Origin: Thelonectria olida
Taxonomy: Eukaryota > Ascomycota > Sordariomycetes > Hypocreales > Nectriaceae
Reading direction: 5' to 3'
DNA: 64,000 nucleotides
Assembly (NCBI GenBank): GCA_020736575.1
Contig: JAGPYM010000007.1
Location: forward strand, 1-64,000
The stretch's first letter is position 1, and every line of letters begins with the position of its first letter. The notes under the pieces were generated by a model. It was not told the DNA's origin. It saw nothing but the letters and a program-made list of their open reading frames with translations, and did no database searches. Shown here in pieces: positions 10,530 to 24,070 of the stretch. Position numbers and translations under genes: made by a program.

Positions 10530-13037
10530 TTACTCTTCCCATATTCTGCCTTGGACAGCTTGGAGCTCCTCGGCCGTCATTCGCTTGCCGGTTGTAAAGT
10601 ACCCTTCGGAAAATAAACCCGTTATCTCGTGTGTCTTGCCTCTCTCGTATTGGGACAAACTCACCTGCCGTGATCTTGGCGTCGATCTCTACTCTCGAAT
10701 CGGCTGGGATCAGCTCTTCGGGAAGCTCAACTCGCTCATGGATGGGAATGCTACCCCATGTTAATACTGCACTCTGATTAACTCCCTTTGTGCACTCACC
10801 CTTGGCCAACAATAGCATCGTGCTTCATGCTGCAAGGATTGTCAGTACTGTCCACTAATAATGTGCCCGTCAGACGCCACTTACTTGCTCATGCTCAACA
10901 TTCTGTCAATCTTCTTGATTCCCAACCAATGGAGGATGTCCGGCATCAGAGCTTGGAAACGCATATCCTTGACTCCTGCGATATTCTCGGTCCGCTTGAA
11001 ATAATCCGAAGCTCGATCCGCTCCGCGTTTCCGCGCGTTGTAAACAACTGCTTTTGTGTTAGATCCCGCCGGTGGTCGAGTAGCAATGCACACTCACGGT
11101 ACTAGGGTTTACGTTAGCACTACTAAACACAGCAGCTAATGATGAATATACCTTGGTAACTTCTCCTAGGGCTCGTCCTTCCTTGCGGAAATAGATAACA
11201 ACGCCACTCCCGCCATTCTGCGCTTCCTTGACTGCTTCTTCAATGCCGAAAATGAGGTAGGGGCGGCATGTACAAATATCAGAGCCGAAGACGTCACTTC
11301 CATTGCACTATTTCGGCTGATTAGAAAGGGGGGACTTGTTCATTGGCGGGGGCATACCTCATCGTGGATTCTCAGAGACAACCGAGAGGATTCATCCGAC
11401 ATCTTGGCGGGATCGCCAAAGCAGTAAACCGTGAGACCTCCTGAACAATAGTTAGCTACTTCCCCATCGCACCCAGAACGCATGGTGCATAGTAACGAAC
11501 CGATTGGAGGTAAGAACACTTTGATGTCACCACGAGTGATCAACTATGGGCGGATTAGTCGTTATCCCTTCGACGGGGAAGGTGGTTGTACCTCTGGATA
11601 GCTGCCTCCAGTGTGTTCAAACAGGGACCGACGTAAGGTCTTTTCATCTTTGTCGTGTTAGCTCTAGAACCATCTTAGCTGTCTAACCAATCATACCGAT
11701 TCCGAATCGCTCAGCGACGCCGGGTAGATACCAAACCTGCCACGCCATGTTAAGAATAAGAGCTGACAGCCTTCAGAGTCCTGCTTACAGGTTCGACTGC
11801 GAACTTTGTCACAGCCACTTCACCAAGTTCGTTGAGGCAAACCTTGCCATCAGGGACCCTAAGACCAGTCAGTGGACACACCATCGTGCTAGTATATAGA
11901 TGGAACGCACAGGCGACCTGCTTTGACACTCTCTTCGAGTTCTGGCAGCTAGTTCGAGTTTTAGTCGTTTTCCTGAAACTAAATACAACATGGAGCAGTT
12001 CGCTTACCTTCATGTGAGCTTTGGTGATAGCGATGGTAGGTCGTATGTCAACTAACGAATTTTGTTAGCAGACGGCCCCATTCGTGCAAACGAGGAACAA
12101 TACTGTTGTCCTTTCCGATTAGATCTTTGAAGATCCACGGAGCGAGGTGACCCCAAGGGTCCATGGCCACAATTTTGTCACGGCCCGCCCACTGGGGAAA
12201 CGGGCCAAGCTGGGCTGTTGGCTCAGTGTTGGTAAAGTCGGGCCTGACCAACGATTTTTGTCAGTGTTTACTTTGCTTCCATCGACCAAATTTCAACAAA
12301 CCTGTGGTCACTATCAAGTTCCTTGCTGGCAACTGCCAAAGCGTAGTAAATCGAGTAAGAACCACCGCTATCGATCATGTTAGCAACCCGAGAACTTGGG
12401 TCGATACGGCGTGTGCCGGAAACTCACTGGGCTAAGACAACGGTTAGCTCATGCGAACGCATTTACGGAACAGCCGGACAAACCTCCAATAGCTAGTTAT
12501 CCCCAGGGAAAGTCAGAAAAATCGTTGCAAGATGTGAGATATGGCAATTGACGCACCATTTCGACGGCGGATGGTGGACGGCGCCCTTGAAACAACAATC
12601 GGTCCGCGTTTAAGCGCATCCGAGTTTCCCCAGTCCATTGGCAGAGGATTGATTCCGATCTGCTTGGGATACGTGCTGGCACAACTTAGTCATGAAGTTT
12701 CGAGTAAGAGGGTAACGAAAAGGGGTGAATCTCACGTTAGAATGATACGAGAAGTGCTTGTCGAGGCGGGCGGGGAGGACGACAACGCTACTTGCTGCGA
12801 ACTAGTAGTTTTGGTCGAGTCGTCTGTGATGGTTGTCTTAGTTGTCTCTGGCTCACTGCCGGGTACCGTGGTGAACAGGTTGTTGACGGAGGCGGTGGAA
12901 GCAAGAGCTGGAGTGCCCTCAGTATCGGCAATTGTCTTGCCTGATAGAGCCTCAACTGCATTGAGGAGAAGCGATTGCGTCTGCTGGATATCTCGAAGAG
13001 CGTCCATGACGTCTTCCTTCTGGCCATTTGGCTCCAT
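10530..13037 (-). CDS. URC1: URC1, GTP cyclohydrolase II-like uracil catabolism protein
   Basis: Many-exon gene. Exon 1 (13037-12736) encodes a Ser/Thr-rich leader (MEPNGQKEDV). Then come 12675-12557, a 9-nt exon (12492-12484), a 4-nt exon (12431-12428) and 12367-12302. Reading across these junctions gives a continuous NAIGAHGGSYSIYYALAVAS segment. Downstream come KIVAMDPWGHLAPW, LDIRPTIAITKAHMK, WYLPGVAERFG and IKVFLPPIGGLTVYCFGDP. The RibA-type core keeps the zinc-ligand spacing C-X10-C-X-C (ECNGSDVFGSDICTC) and FRKEGRALGEV, and a YFTTGKRMTAEEL end closes at 10530. URC1 homologues are GTP cyclohydrolase II relatives required for the URC route of uracil degradation described in Lachancea kluyveri. 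The uracil phosphoribosyltransferase gene lies nearby on the same strand. Family assignment is secure; the exact chemistry is not readable from sequence. Confidence 0.9.
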
Positions 13038-14552
13038 GATGAAGTGTCGGATTCGCGTAGTCGCGGCGGTGCCCTGCGAGGGAAGTATGTCTGATGGATC
13101 TGGAGCTGAAGAAGGTTGGTGAAATGCTAATAATGCAGTTAGGTTAATAGGTAGTCTTGACCTGCAATCTCGCAGATGTGCGGGCGGTACGAAGAAATGA
13201 CGGGACGGGAAACGGAGGAAAAGGGAGAAGAGAGACGTCGGGTACCTAGCCAGGTAGAAAAGGGAGAAGGATGAGAAAGGCGGTCGACAATTTGAGGCAA
13301 GAGAGGCAGTACCTTCACGTATTATGTACCTGTCGAATCCTGAGACCCAACCCGCTCACCTCGCACCAATGTACGTACGTCAGGTATCACGCGGGAACAC
13401 ACACCGACCTAAACACTGACGGTGAGCGGCTCGAATACTGGGGCTGGGCAACGCCTACCGACGCATGTCTGACTACGAAGTACCGCCATCATGACTTTGC
13501 AAGAGAAGGCTTGCTTCCAATTGGTTTGCGTGTTACCAGGATGCACCAATGACCCTTTCCCGGTCTTCCCAAGCATTCACAACCGGGCATCGAAGCTCTT
13601 CAACCTCGGGCCTGAAGGGGCTTTCCCAACACCAACTGATAGGGCCAGGTGCAAGATATCAATCCGATTGAACAGCTACCCCTGTCGACATGTTAGTGAC
13701 ACCAAGCATTTCTCGGGGCACGATAAGAACCACATGATAGCCGGAAAGGCGGGATACTGAGCTTCAGACGCTGGGCCCCACTCCGGGTGAAGCTACCCCG
13801 CCAAATCGTAACCCCCTGCAGGAGGATGGATCACCAGTTCCAGGCCTTATCTCATGCTTCCTTCTTCCTTCGGAGTAGCTCTCAGGGACTCAAAATGCAT
13901 GTGTGGACTTAAGGATGAGTACGAAGTGAGGTAGGTAGGAAGCAGTCAGTCTCACTTTGTCAAGAACACGCTGATATCCGGGCTCTTTTTGACAATCTTC
14001 AGTTCGCTGGCAATTCGTCTTAGCACCTTCTATCGATTCCGTTCCACAAGCATTTCGGTATCGGACATGAAACTACTAGGCTCAAGAGGAACAAGAAGCA
14101 ACAAAAGCGCCTCCTTCTTTCTTTTTATTCCCCTTTCGTCATTCGCATCACCTGCCATTCGGCTCCTCCTCCAGCTGCGATTTGGCCCATCGAGAGCGGG
14201 GCGGGGCGCGGACTTGGAGAACAGATACCGGCCCAAGCTCCGTACGGAGTTCGCCACTTGCCGGACTCCGGTAACGGTACCTACCAAGGAGGTGTGCACT
14301 AACAGGGACTGTAAGCCCCGGCGAGAGCATGTACGTACCGAGCGTCTGCCACAACGCATGTACCTTCCACCTCTGAAAGGCAATCGGCAGTGAGCACGTG
14401 CACGGGCGGGCAACACGGATGGCCGATAAGATAACGCACACCACCCTGGCGCGCATTTGTTTTGCGCCAGAAGCTCTCAGCCTGATATCGATCAGCACGA
14501 CATTGCCGCCTCCTCTCTCCAAGCCAAGGCGCATTTGTCTGCCGACATCACC
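13038..14552. other. intergenic region between divergent URC1 and ELF1
   Basis: About 1.5 kb of divergent promoter space. Open frames of up to 134 codons at 13989-14534 overlap on both strands and show no domain. A TACCT-type motif occurs at 13242-13247 and GGTAGGTAGG near 13931. I see no RNA gene. Confidence 0.55.
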
Positions 14553-15135
14553 ATGGGTAAGCGCAAGTCCTCAAGTAAGCCTATGGGCCCAAAAAAGGTG
14601 CGATACAAAGCCTCCAACCCACGCGCGCGCCACGCGCTAACCTCCTGCGACCACAGAAAGACCCTTTGCCTAGCACCTTCACCTGCCTGTTCTGCAATCA
14701 CGAGAAGTCTGTTGTCGTCAAACTGGACAAAAAAGCCGGCGTGGGACAACTTGACTGCCGAATCTGTGGACAAAAGTTCCAATGCGCCGTCAACTGTATG
14801 TCCTACGCACTCTGTTCGATCTTCAGTCGCATGTGGTTCAACTAACAATACTCTAGATCTGTCCGCGGCAGTTGACGTTTACGGAGAATGGGTAGACGCA
14901 GCCGGTATGGCCTATGCCTTGTCTCTCGTTTCTTGCATTCATACGCTGACTATTTTTAACAGAGGCTGTAGCTAAGAAGGACAACGCTGCCAAGGCTGCC
15001 GCCTATGCCGGCAACGCTCGAGCATCAGGATCCGGACGTGCAGCGGGCGGTCGATCTACGTTTGACGATGACGACGACAACGACAGACGGTCTTACGATG
15101 GCGAGGGAGTAGTGGCAGATGACGATGAATATTGA
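14553..15135 (+). CDS. ELF1: transcription elongation factor ELF1 (zinc ribbon)
   Basis: Four exons (14553-14597, 14657-14795, 14857-14904, 14963-15135) give 134 residues. It opens with the usual basic [15 protein letters not shown]. The zinc ribbon CLFC...CRIC (about residues 24-48) is followed by the conserved block ending [10 protein letters not shown]. After that comes an Ala/Gly-rich linker and an acidic Asp-rich tail ending in DDDEY. This is the length and architecture of fungal Elf1, a chromatin-associated factor that helps RNA polymerase II pass nucleosomes. The 3' end lies 122 bp from the 3' end of the uracil phosphoribosyltransferase gene, tail to tail. Exon 3 is 48 nt. Confidence 0.95.
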
Positions 15136-15257
15136 ACGTCGATTGACCTGCAACTGCTCTGCTTTAAGTCCAATACTTGTCCCAATCAACAACCGACGCC
15201 ACATCCATTTGCTCCAGCGATATAAAAGAGCGCCCGACCACTGCAATATCCTCCGCT

Positions 15258-16246
<989 letters not shown>

Positions 16247-17248
16247 GGTGGTGAGCAGGATACAAGGTCGGTGGTGGAAATGCCAGAGGCTCGAAGAGCA
16301 GGAATGCTTGGCGAAGGCGATGAAGTTCCGACAAGAATCTAATCGACCGAAAAATCGAGGTTGGAAGTGAGAGGAGAAGCACTGAGGTGTTTCAGAGGAA
16401 CACAAATGTTACAGGATGTGGGCAGAGGAGAGAATCAGCACAGAGAAGGGTATAATAAGACAAGCTTGACTAGAGCTTAGAGAGAGCTTCAGCTGGATTT
16501 CCTTGGGTTTTATCGAGGCCGCTTATATGCGCGAACCGGGGCTTAGGAGGGGCGGCCACACCTAAGGTACACGACCGCTTGTAGCGCAGCGCGGGGAGCT
16601 CCATTAGCGGCATACAGGCCCGCGGCGACGACCGCACATTCCATCTCCAGTTACGATAAGGCAACTGTCTATCAAAGGACGATACGAGACACCAAGGCTC
16701 AGCCCTTATCGGCGACTGGGGAGAAACTCCACATTGGCGGAGGTAGATGTGTGTCCATATACCTCAACTGAGCTGCCAAGACATCAGAAGCGCCTTGTTA
16801 CGGATTGACTTGTTTAGGTCTTCTTAAGAGATGGTTTTGCTGAGTCTTAGGTCCGGGTCTGAACGGTGTTTAGTAGGTGTTGGTTGCTCCAACGCGCGGG
16901 CGGCGGCTGAACGAGCCACTAAGTGGACAGTCAGAGCTCGTACCGTCGCCGCGACCTATCGCCGCGAAAAGCGTATCCTTGCTACCGCGTTAAGGTACAA
17001 GCCGTTAGGTACCTGCCGACTTGGCCGGTAACATCAACCACGGATCAAGTTAATCCTTGGATTTGTTGACGCGGGCCAACCTGCGCCGAGCCTCGTTTCA
17101 TCAAACTGCGCCGGCGGCGCGTAATTCAACTCTTGAATTTCAGTCCACGCTACAGGCGACGCGACAATCTCTGCCGCCGTCAAACCCAATCTTCTCCATG
17201 GACTAGACCTGCCCTTTTGTCGCTGGGCTTCTGACACGGTCTGACGCC
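16247..17248. other. divergent promoter region of FUR1 and WAPL
   Basis: About 1 kb between divergent starts. A TATAATA stretch is at 16451-16457, and an AGGTACCT palindrome at 17007-17014. No gene was recognised. Confidence 0.55.
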
Positions 17249-19646
17249 ATGGCATCACGAACAGGCTCATCCATACCCGGAAGAGGGAGGCCACTCACAT
17301 ATGGGAAGGCATCACGCAAGCGACATATCGATTCTATTCCTCTACGCACCGCCGAGCACCGTCCTCCATCCCTAGATCGCCCCGCCGCTCCGGGCGCTGA
17401 AGACGTCGCAAAACCATCGAAGCCGCGCCCATCTACCGATTCATCGCCGAAACCGTCCATCAGCAGTCGCCCAAATTTTCAAACCAACCGAGATCGCCCT
17501 GGTCCCTCGCAAGAGCGTGATTCGCGATCTCAGGACGATGAGAACTCCAGAAAACGGAAGCGCCCTCAGGCCACCCCTTCAAGCCTGCTTGACAACAAAT
17601 CCTCGACTTCGGCTTCCCCTAGCCGCTCGACGGCCCCAATAGCGCCCATTGCACCGTCGCGGCCCCGATCAGTTGGGGCGATGAAGTTGAGTTCCAGAAG
17701 TGACTCGGAACTTCCACGTCGCACTGCCATAAAAAAGGATAGCCAGAAAATTGTTAACAATCGACCCGGCCCTGTCGACGGTGCGCCATCAAACTCACCA
17801 AGGAGAAACCATGGCTTGGAGGCCACAACTACCATTAAAAAGTCAGACAATCGAGGGCCTGGTGCTGGAACCCGCCGCCCTCGATTGATTGATGCCCTCG
17901 CAGCCCAGAGGCCTAGTAGCCCAGACTCCGATTCATCCATGGGAGACGATGAGCCTTCGCAGTCGTCCCTCCTTAGTGGACCGGCAACGCCTTCTCAGCA
18001 AATCCCTACCTTGGCTCGCGACGATTCAATCACACGACCAAGGGCTCGCCCTGGCACGGTGTCGCATGGAAAGAGGGTGAAATTTACCTATGGGCAGGGC
18101 CGATCGATACTCAACGATTCCCAAAAGACGACCGATTCCGGAATGGCCAGTTGTGAAGATGATTTGGATGCATTATTAGGTACCCCTCCAGAGCTCTCTC
18201 AACCGGATCCGTTTTCGTTCGGTGATGATGACTTGGACGAAGATGGAGACGTCCGGCCTGCGATCAAGAGTGTGCACGAACTGCGTCGAGCCGGAGCTAA
18301 CAATCGATTTGCCGACGAAATGGAGGACCTTCTTGCGAGGATAGGAACCCCAAGCAACGGAACTTCATCCATGAGGAGGAACGCTTTGCTCGAATTAGCC
18401 CAAAAGCTACAGCGCAAAGACTTTATCGCCCAGTTCCGCGATCATGCCACCCGTGATAAAGTGGCGGTAAACATTGGCCAGGAAGAGGATGTGATCAGTG
18501 CATTCGCTCTCGCGTCGATTCTTGTCACCTTTCTGAATTTTAATCCTGCAGCCCACCTCATCCCCCAGCTGTCTCAAGACGGCCTGGGGAAGATGTTGGG
18601 CCGCCTCCTCCTTGTTTCTGAGGACATTAGTGAGGTAGCGGCCCAGAAGAAGATGAGACTCTCGGGGGCGACCAGGAAGTCTTTGGGCGAAGTCAAGAAA
18701 GTTATGATGTGTAAGGACATTTGGCATAGTCGGCGCCTCGAGGGTCTGTCCCCTCAAACCCTCGCCCTACAATTGCTCGATGTTCTATGTCGAGTAGAGC
18801 CAGGATACTCTTCAGGTGTGGTTAAGGACGCCAAGAACGAACTGATCCTCACCATGGCTGGGTATGCCGATGACGACCTGGATGAAAACACAGACTTTGC
18901 TCTCGTCATTTCTATACTCGAGTCGCAGTCTACGCTGACCATGGACGGTGACAGCGACGTTTCTTGGGTCCTGTACGAAACACCAAAAGTTGCACAATTC
19001 TTGTCCAATGCTCTTCGCGCGTGGTCGGAAAAGCCGACTGACCTGCAATCCAAATTGCTCAAGTTGGCCATTAATACGTCAAACACTGCTCGAGGGGCAG
19101 CGGGGCTCAATCACAGGACTTTGCTGTCGAGGTTATCGACCCAAATCTGTCTTGGTTTCAAGTCAGCACAGGAGGCGGTCACAAATCGACGCCTCCGTGG
19201 CGAGACATATGATGGGCTATTGCTGATTTTGGGTGTTACGATCAATATTCTGGAGCACTGCGCACCTGCTCGGGAAAACGTGGACGACGACTCTCTCGAA
19301 GGTCTGATGGCTCTCTATCTGCAAAACCAAGCAGCAACAAGCGAGGTGAGCAAATACCGGCACAAGCTCACCGATGTTTCCGACGCTGACAAGACTACAG
19401 GCCGACTCGGTGGAAAAATCGAAATTCAGTGTGGCAGTTGGGTATCTCGCTGTTCTCCTCGGCTACCTGTCCTTGGTCGAATCAGTCCGGCGGCAGCTAG
19501 CTAACAAAACTGGCGGCAAGGGGGTCTCGGGTCTGATTGGATCGATCCAAGAATTCATTCGTATGTATAGATCTGTGGATAGTAAGGTGCATGAGCTCGA
19601 GGGTCTGGTCATCGATCTCCAACAATTGCGGCGGATGCCTGGATGA
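17249..19646 (+). CDS. WAPL/Rad61 cohesin-release factor
   Basis: Two exons (17249-19345, 19401-19646) give 780 residues. Roughly the first 320 residues are disordered and rich in Ser, Pro and Arg, as in fungal WAPL proteins. The conserved helical WAPL domain then begins at SVHELRRAGANNRFADEMEDLL. It continues through RRNALLELAQKL, ILVTFLNFNP and KDIWHSRRLEGLSPQTLALQLL, and reaches the end after the intron (VAVGYLAVLLGYLSL, IQEFIRMYR). WAPL opens the cohesin ring and limits its residence on chromatin. Without removing the 55-nt intron the frame stops early at 19504 and loses the last conserved helices, a likely annotation error. The start is the first ATG of the frame. Confidence 0.85.
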
Positions 19647-20356
19647 GAGCGGGAAGCGAAGAATAGATGTCGAATACCATATGCAATTAAAAGCCCAACA
19701 TAGGTAGCCTTCCCACCAATACAGTCTTGAAGATGAACGTCCCCCCACCAAAAATGGTTGGGGAAGGAGTTTGTAGACGTTGAGAAGGTCATAATCGGTC
19801 ACAACTAAGGATATACTTATCGTAGACCCTACTCAGTAGATACCGATGGGAGATTCTTGCGATATTCATCCTCATCTCCAGAGTGAATGCATTGACCCTT
19901 CAGACAAGCCGTTGCCGGTGCCGGCCCTTCGATACAAGCATACCGGCTCACGGTGGGGCAGGCGCACCAAAGGACCCTGGACAATTTAGGAACCAAGCCC
20001 AACTTTCCAAGGATGGCCTATGATGCAGAAGGAGGGGGAGGGGTGTCAATGGACGGGGATCCGGTGAGAGGGGGGGGAGGGGCAAAACGCATTCCAGCTG
20101 GAGAGTTGCACAATAATTAGCACCCGTACGCCCGCTATACTTCTAGCATTAGCATCAGCACCAACGCCGGTCTACAGCATACTACGACACCCTGCAGCAC
20201 GTTCCGCAGAGGAATTAAAGCTTTCATCATCGATCTCTTTGGCCTTAGTAACATCCTAAGCAAGTTCCATCACTCAAGAACGACTACCTTCCTCCCTCTC
20301 CCTTCTCCACTTCTCGACCGCTGCAGCTGCGCAATCACGGCTGCTCCAGAACTACG
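19647..20356. other. gene-free stretch upstream of RHEB
   Basis: Contains a purine-rich G tract near 20030-20085 and a CT-rich leader just before 20357. No gene was recognised. Confidence 0.6.
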
Positions 20357-21065
20357 ATGCCTTCTCCCAAGCAAAGAAAGATCGCCATTGTTGGCAGTAG
20401 GTCTGTTGGTATGTGTTCGCCCCATCGCCGCAGGTATTCGATGACGCTTCAGTCTTGGAGATTGGCAGTTGTACCAAAATACTGACCCCCAACAGGCAAG
20501 TCGTCCCTCGCGGTGCGATACGTAGATGGACACTTCGTCGACAGCTATTATCCCACCATTGAGAATACGTTCAGCAAGACGATTCGGTACAAGGGGCAGG
20601 ACTTCGCGACCGAAATTGTCGACACGGCTGGCCAGGACGAGTACAGCATCCTCAACTCGAAGCACTTCATTGGCATTCACGGGTATATGCTTGTATATTC
20701 TGTGTCATCTCTGCCCTCATTCGAGATGGTTCAGGTCATTCGTGAGAAGATTCTCAGTCACCTGGTGAGTGCTTCCCAGAGGACAAATGTCCAAGACTGC
20801 TAACAACATTTTTTCCTTCCCACAGGGCACCGAGTCAGTCCCCATCGTTATCGTCGGTAACAAGAGCGACCTACGTCCCGAGCAGCGCCAGGTTACCGCA
20901 GAGGATGGACAGAAAGTGTCCGAGAAGATCCAGTGCGGATGGACGGAAGCGAGCGCACGATACAACGAGAACGTCGGCAAAGCTTTTGAACTGCTCATTG
21001 GCCAGATTGAGAAGTCGCAGAACCCCGGCGAGGCCCCTGAGAAGAGCAATTGCCACCTCATGTAG
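20357..21065 (+). CDS. rhb1: RHEB-family small GTPase
   Basis: Three exons (20357-20408, 20496-20764, 20826-21065) give 186 residues. G motifs in order are G1 GSRSVGKSS (split by intron 1 within the Gly codon), the switch I region YYPTIENTF, G3 DTAGQDEYS, G4 NKSDL and ETSA-like EASA. The Arg in the G1 loop and the DTAGQDEYS sequence are typical of RHEB rather than Ras. The C-terminus is CHLM, a CaaX box for farnesylation and endomembrane attachment. RHEB activates TOR complex 1 and in fungi also influences basic amino acid uptake. The length is standard and no key residue is missing. Confidence 0.94.
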
Positions 21066-22308
21066 ATGAATCACGATAAACCACGTTGGCCAACTTGGGC
21101 CATCAATCACTCGGATTGCCACGCCGCCGCCACTCGAGCCGCGAAGCCACCACCATCGACACCAAGACATTTGAACAGCACACATTTAGGGAATCATGGT
21201 CCAAAGGGAAGGACGAGGACATGGACAGTCTCGATGATTGGCGCAGGAAGATGTTTGTCTATTTGTATTGTACGGAGTACTCTGCCTCCTTTCCACCTTG
21301 GCCTACGAATTAGAATATACGGGATTGTTTCTTTTTTAACCTCGCGACCAACACCTGAGTCACTTCGGCCGAAGAGGTCACCCGTGAGCGGCTGTGGCTT
21401 CAGACTTTACACATTGACGAGCCAAAAGTTGCTGCGAGTCATCGGTCGGCTTGTCACGGCTCCCAGAGAGTTGATTGATGCCTCTGGGCACCCTCATCAC
21501 AACTTCTTTATTGTTCGGGCCGGTTCTTATTCGTGGTTAAGCGGAAAGCCCATGTCCTCCAAGAAAGGAAAAAAATTATGTACTTCGTACGCACACGTAC
21601 GCGGCACAGACACACACGGCGGTCTGCTGTGACCCCCCGGCCTGTCCAAAAAAACCATGGCATCATCATGTGAATGCCCAGTTCTGGATGATCTAACCAA
21701 TTCGAGTTTCCGTCCCGCAATCGGCAACACGATGGATGCATATCTACGAAGTATGTAATTCTCTAATATTATCCCCGGTAAATGCATACATGCATAGAAG
21801 TCCAGTCAGTGCCGGGTTTGTGATGCACCAGTGTGCCCCTTGTTCGTGACAATTGGGCAAAGCGAGTTTCGTGAATTGCGATAGAACTATGTCGGACTTG
21901 GTTATTCCACACACACATTAACTGCACTCAGTCACTAGTACCATTCTCAGTACCGTCCAAAAAGACTTGGTGACTGTCTGTCCCTCAGCCCCGAGCAGTG
22001 ACAAAATGCAGGTATGTACCAGAGGGTGTTACGTGGGCTGCGTCTAAGCCGCAAGTCACTCACGCGCCTCGCAACCACGTCAACCTATTCGTCGGCTTTC
22101 AGCCTCACTCACCTGTCCATTTCTCTGGTCTTGCATTCCCCTTCAACCCTCCTATTATTTTATTTCTTGAGAAATTCCAAGCCTACTTCGTAGCCCACTT
22201 CTCACTTCTATCCTTATCCCACGTCCTGCTCCCTTGCGTCGTGCCTAATCCTCCCGGTAACCGATCTGGCCAAGAACGCCTCGGGAGAATCCTGTCTGCC
22301 TATCTGCC
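21066..22308. other. gene-free stretch between RHEB and the C78 peptidase
   Basis: About 1.2 kb. One frame just after RHEB stays open for 188 codons, but it lacks any recognisable motif and overlaps the likely RHEB 3' untranslated region. A CT-rich leader precedes 22309. Confidence 0.55.
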
Positions 22309-23963
22309 ATGGATCACCATATTTCGACTCCCGAGTGCCCCTTCTGTGGCTTTCGGCCCGGAGAGGGAGACTATGAGCTGATCCTAGTGCGCATAGATTA
22401 TCATCAACCATTCTCTAGAGCTGTGAGCTAACAAGACTTCCACAGCACATCGAAACGAACCACCCTGAGGGCGAGCCGCCTTCCGACGTTGCTGAAGAGA
22501 CATTTGCGTGTCCGCAGGACGGCTGTGGAGAGCTACTTACTCAGGATGAGGTGGCATACCATCTTCAACTCCATGAACTTGAAGCCAAGGACGGTGCAGC
22601 GGATGTATCCGAACAAGCGCAGCCAGCAATTCCTGAAACTGAAGTGAGAGAGCCCACCAGGAGATCTTCGCATGACAAGTCCCATAGACGGCGACGTGAG
22701 AAGCAGAGAGAAACTTCTACGGGATGGAAAGCTATCTTTTCGGGGTCAAAGTCACGTCAGAGCAACGACTCTTCTCATCGCAAGAGCCACAAATCAAAGG
22801 GACTAGCCTTCAGTAATCCAGATACGGGGGAACCTTCTTCATCAATCGAATCCGGGGATCGGAGTCGACAGTTCGCTCGGCTAGGGGTTCGTTAATTTTG
22901 TCAAACAAACCAATTTGTGCTGTTCATTGACAGAAAATATGCAGAAATCTGAACTCGGACGATTCGCGCACGAAAAGGAGATGCCCACATGGCTTATCAG
23001 GCTTCTCAAGGAAGAGGGCCAGGTCATTAATACAGGCATCATGGATGTTCTACGTCAGCTCCTCGAACAGTGTCCTTCGACCCAAGTCGCCTATCTCTGT
23101 CACTCGGAAGTGCAGCACATCTCCAAGCTACGTCGAGAGGGTACAACTGCTGAACGTCGAGTGTTTATGAATGCCATGAGACTAATATGAGTGACAGGTG
23201 GCTTCTGCGGATATCGAAACATCCAAATGCTCATCTCACACATTATCGGAGCAAAGACGACTGGCGCAGACGCTTTCGGTCCAACATTCCCATCCATCTT
23301 TCAGATTCAAGACCTCATCGAGAACGCTTGGGACATGGGGTTCAACTCACAAGGCCGAATCGAGACGGGTGGCATTAAAGGGACTCGCAAGTACATCGGT
23401 ACACCAGAGGTACACATACCCGGGCCTCGTGCAAAGTTTGACACGTCGTTGACAGCGCGCAGGCACAAGCAGTCTTTTGCAGTTTATCAATCCCGTATGT
23501 GCGCATTTCTCTCGCAAACAAGCATTGACTCACTCTTTGACCGTGTAGGTGCTCGGTACAAGCATTCAAAGACAAAGAACGTAGCAAAGCGAGGGCCAAT
23601 TTTCTCGGAGCCATCGAACAGTACTTCCAGAGCGGTGTTGTGGATGTAGAAGACAGAGTCCATCTCACCTCCCTACCACCGATCTATCTTCAACATCCAG
23701 GTAGGGCAACAACTATGGGGGTGATTACAGTGTGGCTGACATTCCCTCAAGGACACTCTTTAACAATCGTTGGCTTGGAGCGGCAAGTAGACGGCGAGGT
23801 CAATCTTCTAGTATTTGATCCAAGTTTTCGTGACTCGGTCAAGATCAACCAGCTCGTCGGAAAGGTATTTCGGCATAGAACGTCCAAGGTTGACGAAGCA
23901 GTGCAACCTTACCGCCGGGGCTCACATTACCTCCGGAAGTACAACGCATTTGAAGTGCTCTAG
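22309..23963 (+). CDS. C78-family zinc-finger peptidase (ZUFSP/ZUP1, Mug105 type)
   Basis: Seven exons (22309-22386, 22446-22886, 22945-23140, 23198-23409, 23463-23494, 23549-23700, 23752-23963) give 440 residues. Two zinc fingers open the protein: CPFC...HIETNH and CPQDGC...HLQLH. A basic, Ser-rich linker follows. The papain-like peptidase domain starts near KSELGRFAHEKEMP. The catalytic Cys sits in GGFCGYRNIQML, and the His in GHSLTIVGLE is followed by Asp in VFDPS. This order (zinc fingers, then C78 domain) matches ZUFSP/ZUP1, a deubiquitinase selective for long K63-linked chains, and fission yeast Mug105, rather than UFM1-specific UFSP. Exon 5 is only 32 nt. The gene meets HAM1 tail to tail, 107 bp apart. 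Confidence 0.88.
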
Positions 23964-24070
23964 TAAGACTTTTCCATCTCCTGTCATACCCAGCAGAAAT
24001 ACTGATCAGGTGCGAAAATAGTCTAACGCCTTCCACCCCTCCCGCCTCGTGATACAGTGAGCTATTGCAT

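Noticed and set aside
21066..21632. A 188-codon frame directly after RHEB
   Set aside because: It begins right after the RHEB stop, likely in its 3' untranslated region, and shows no motif.
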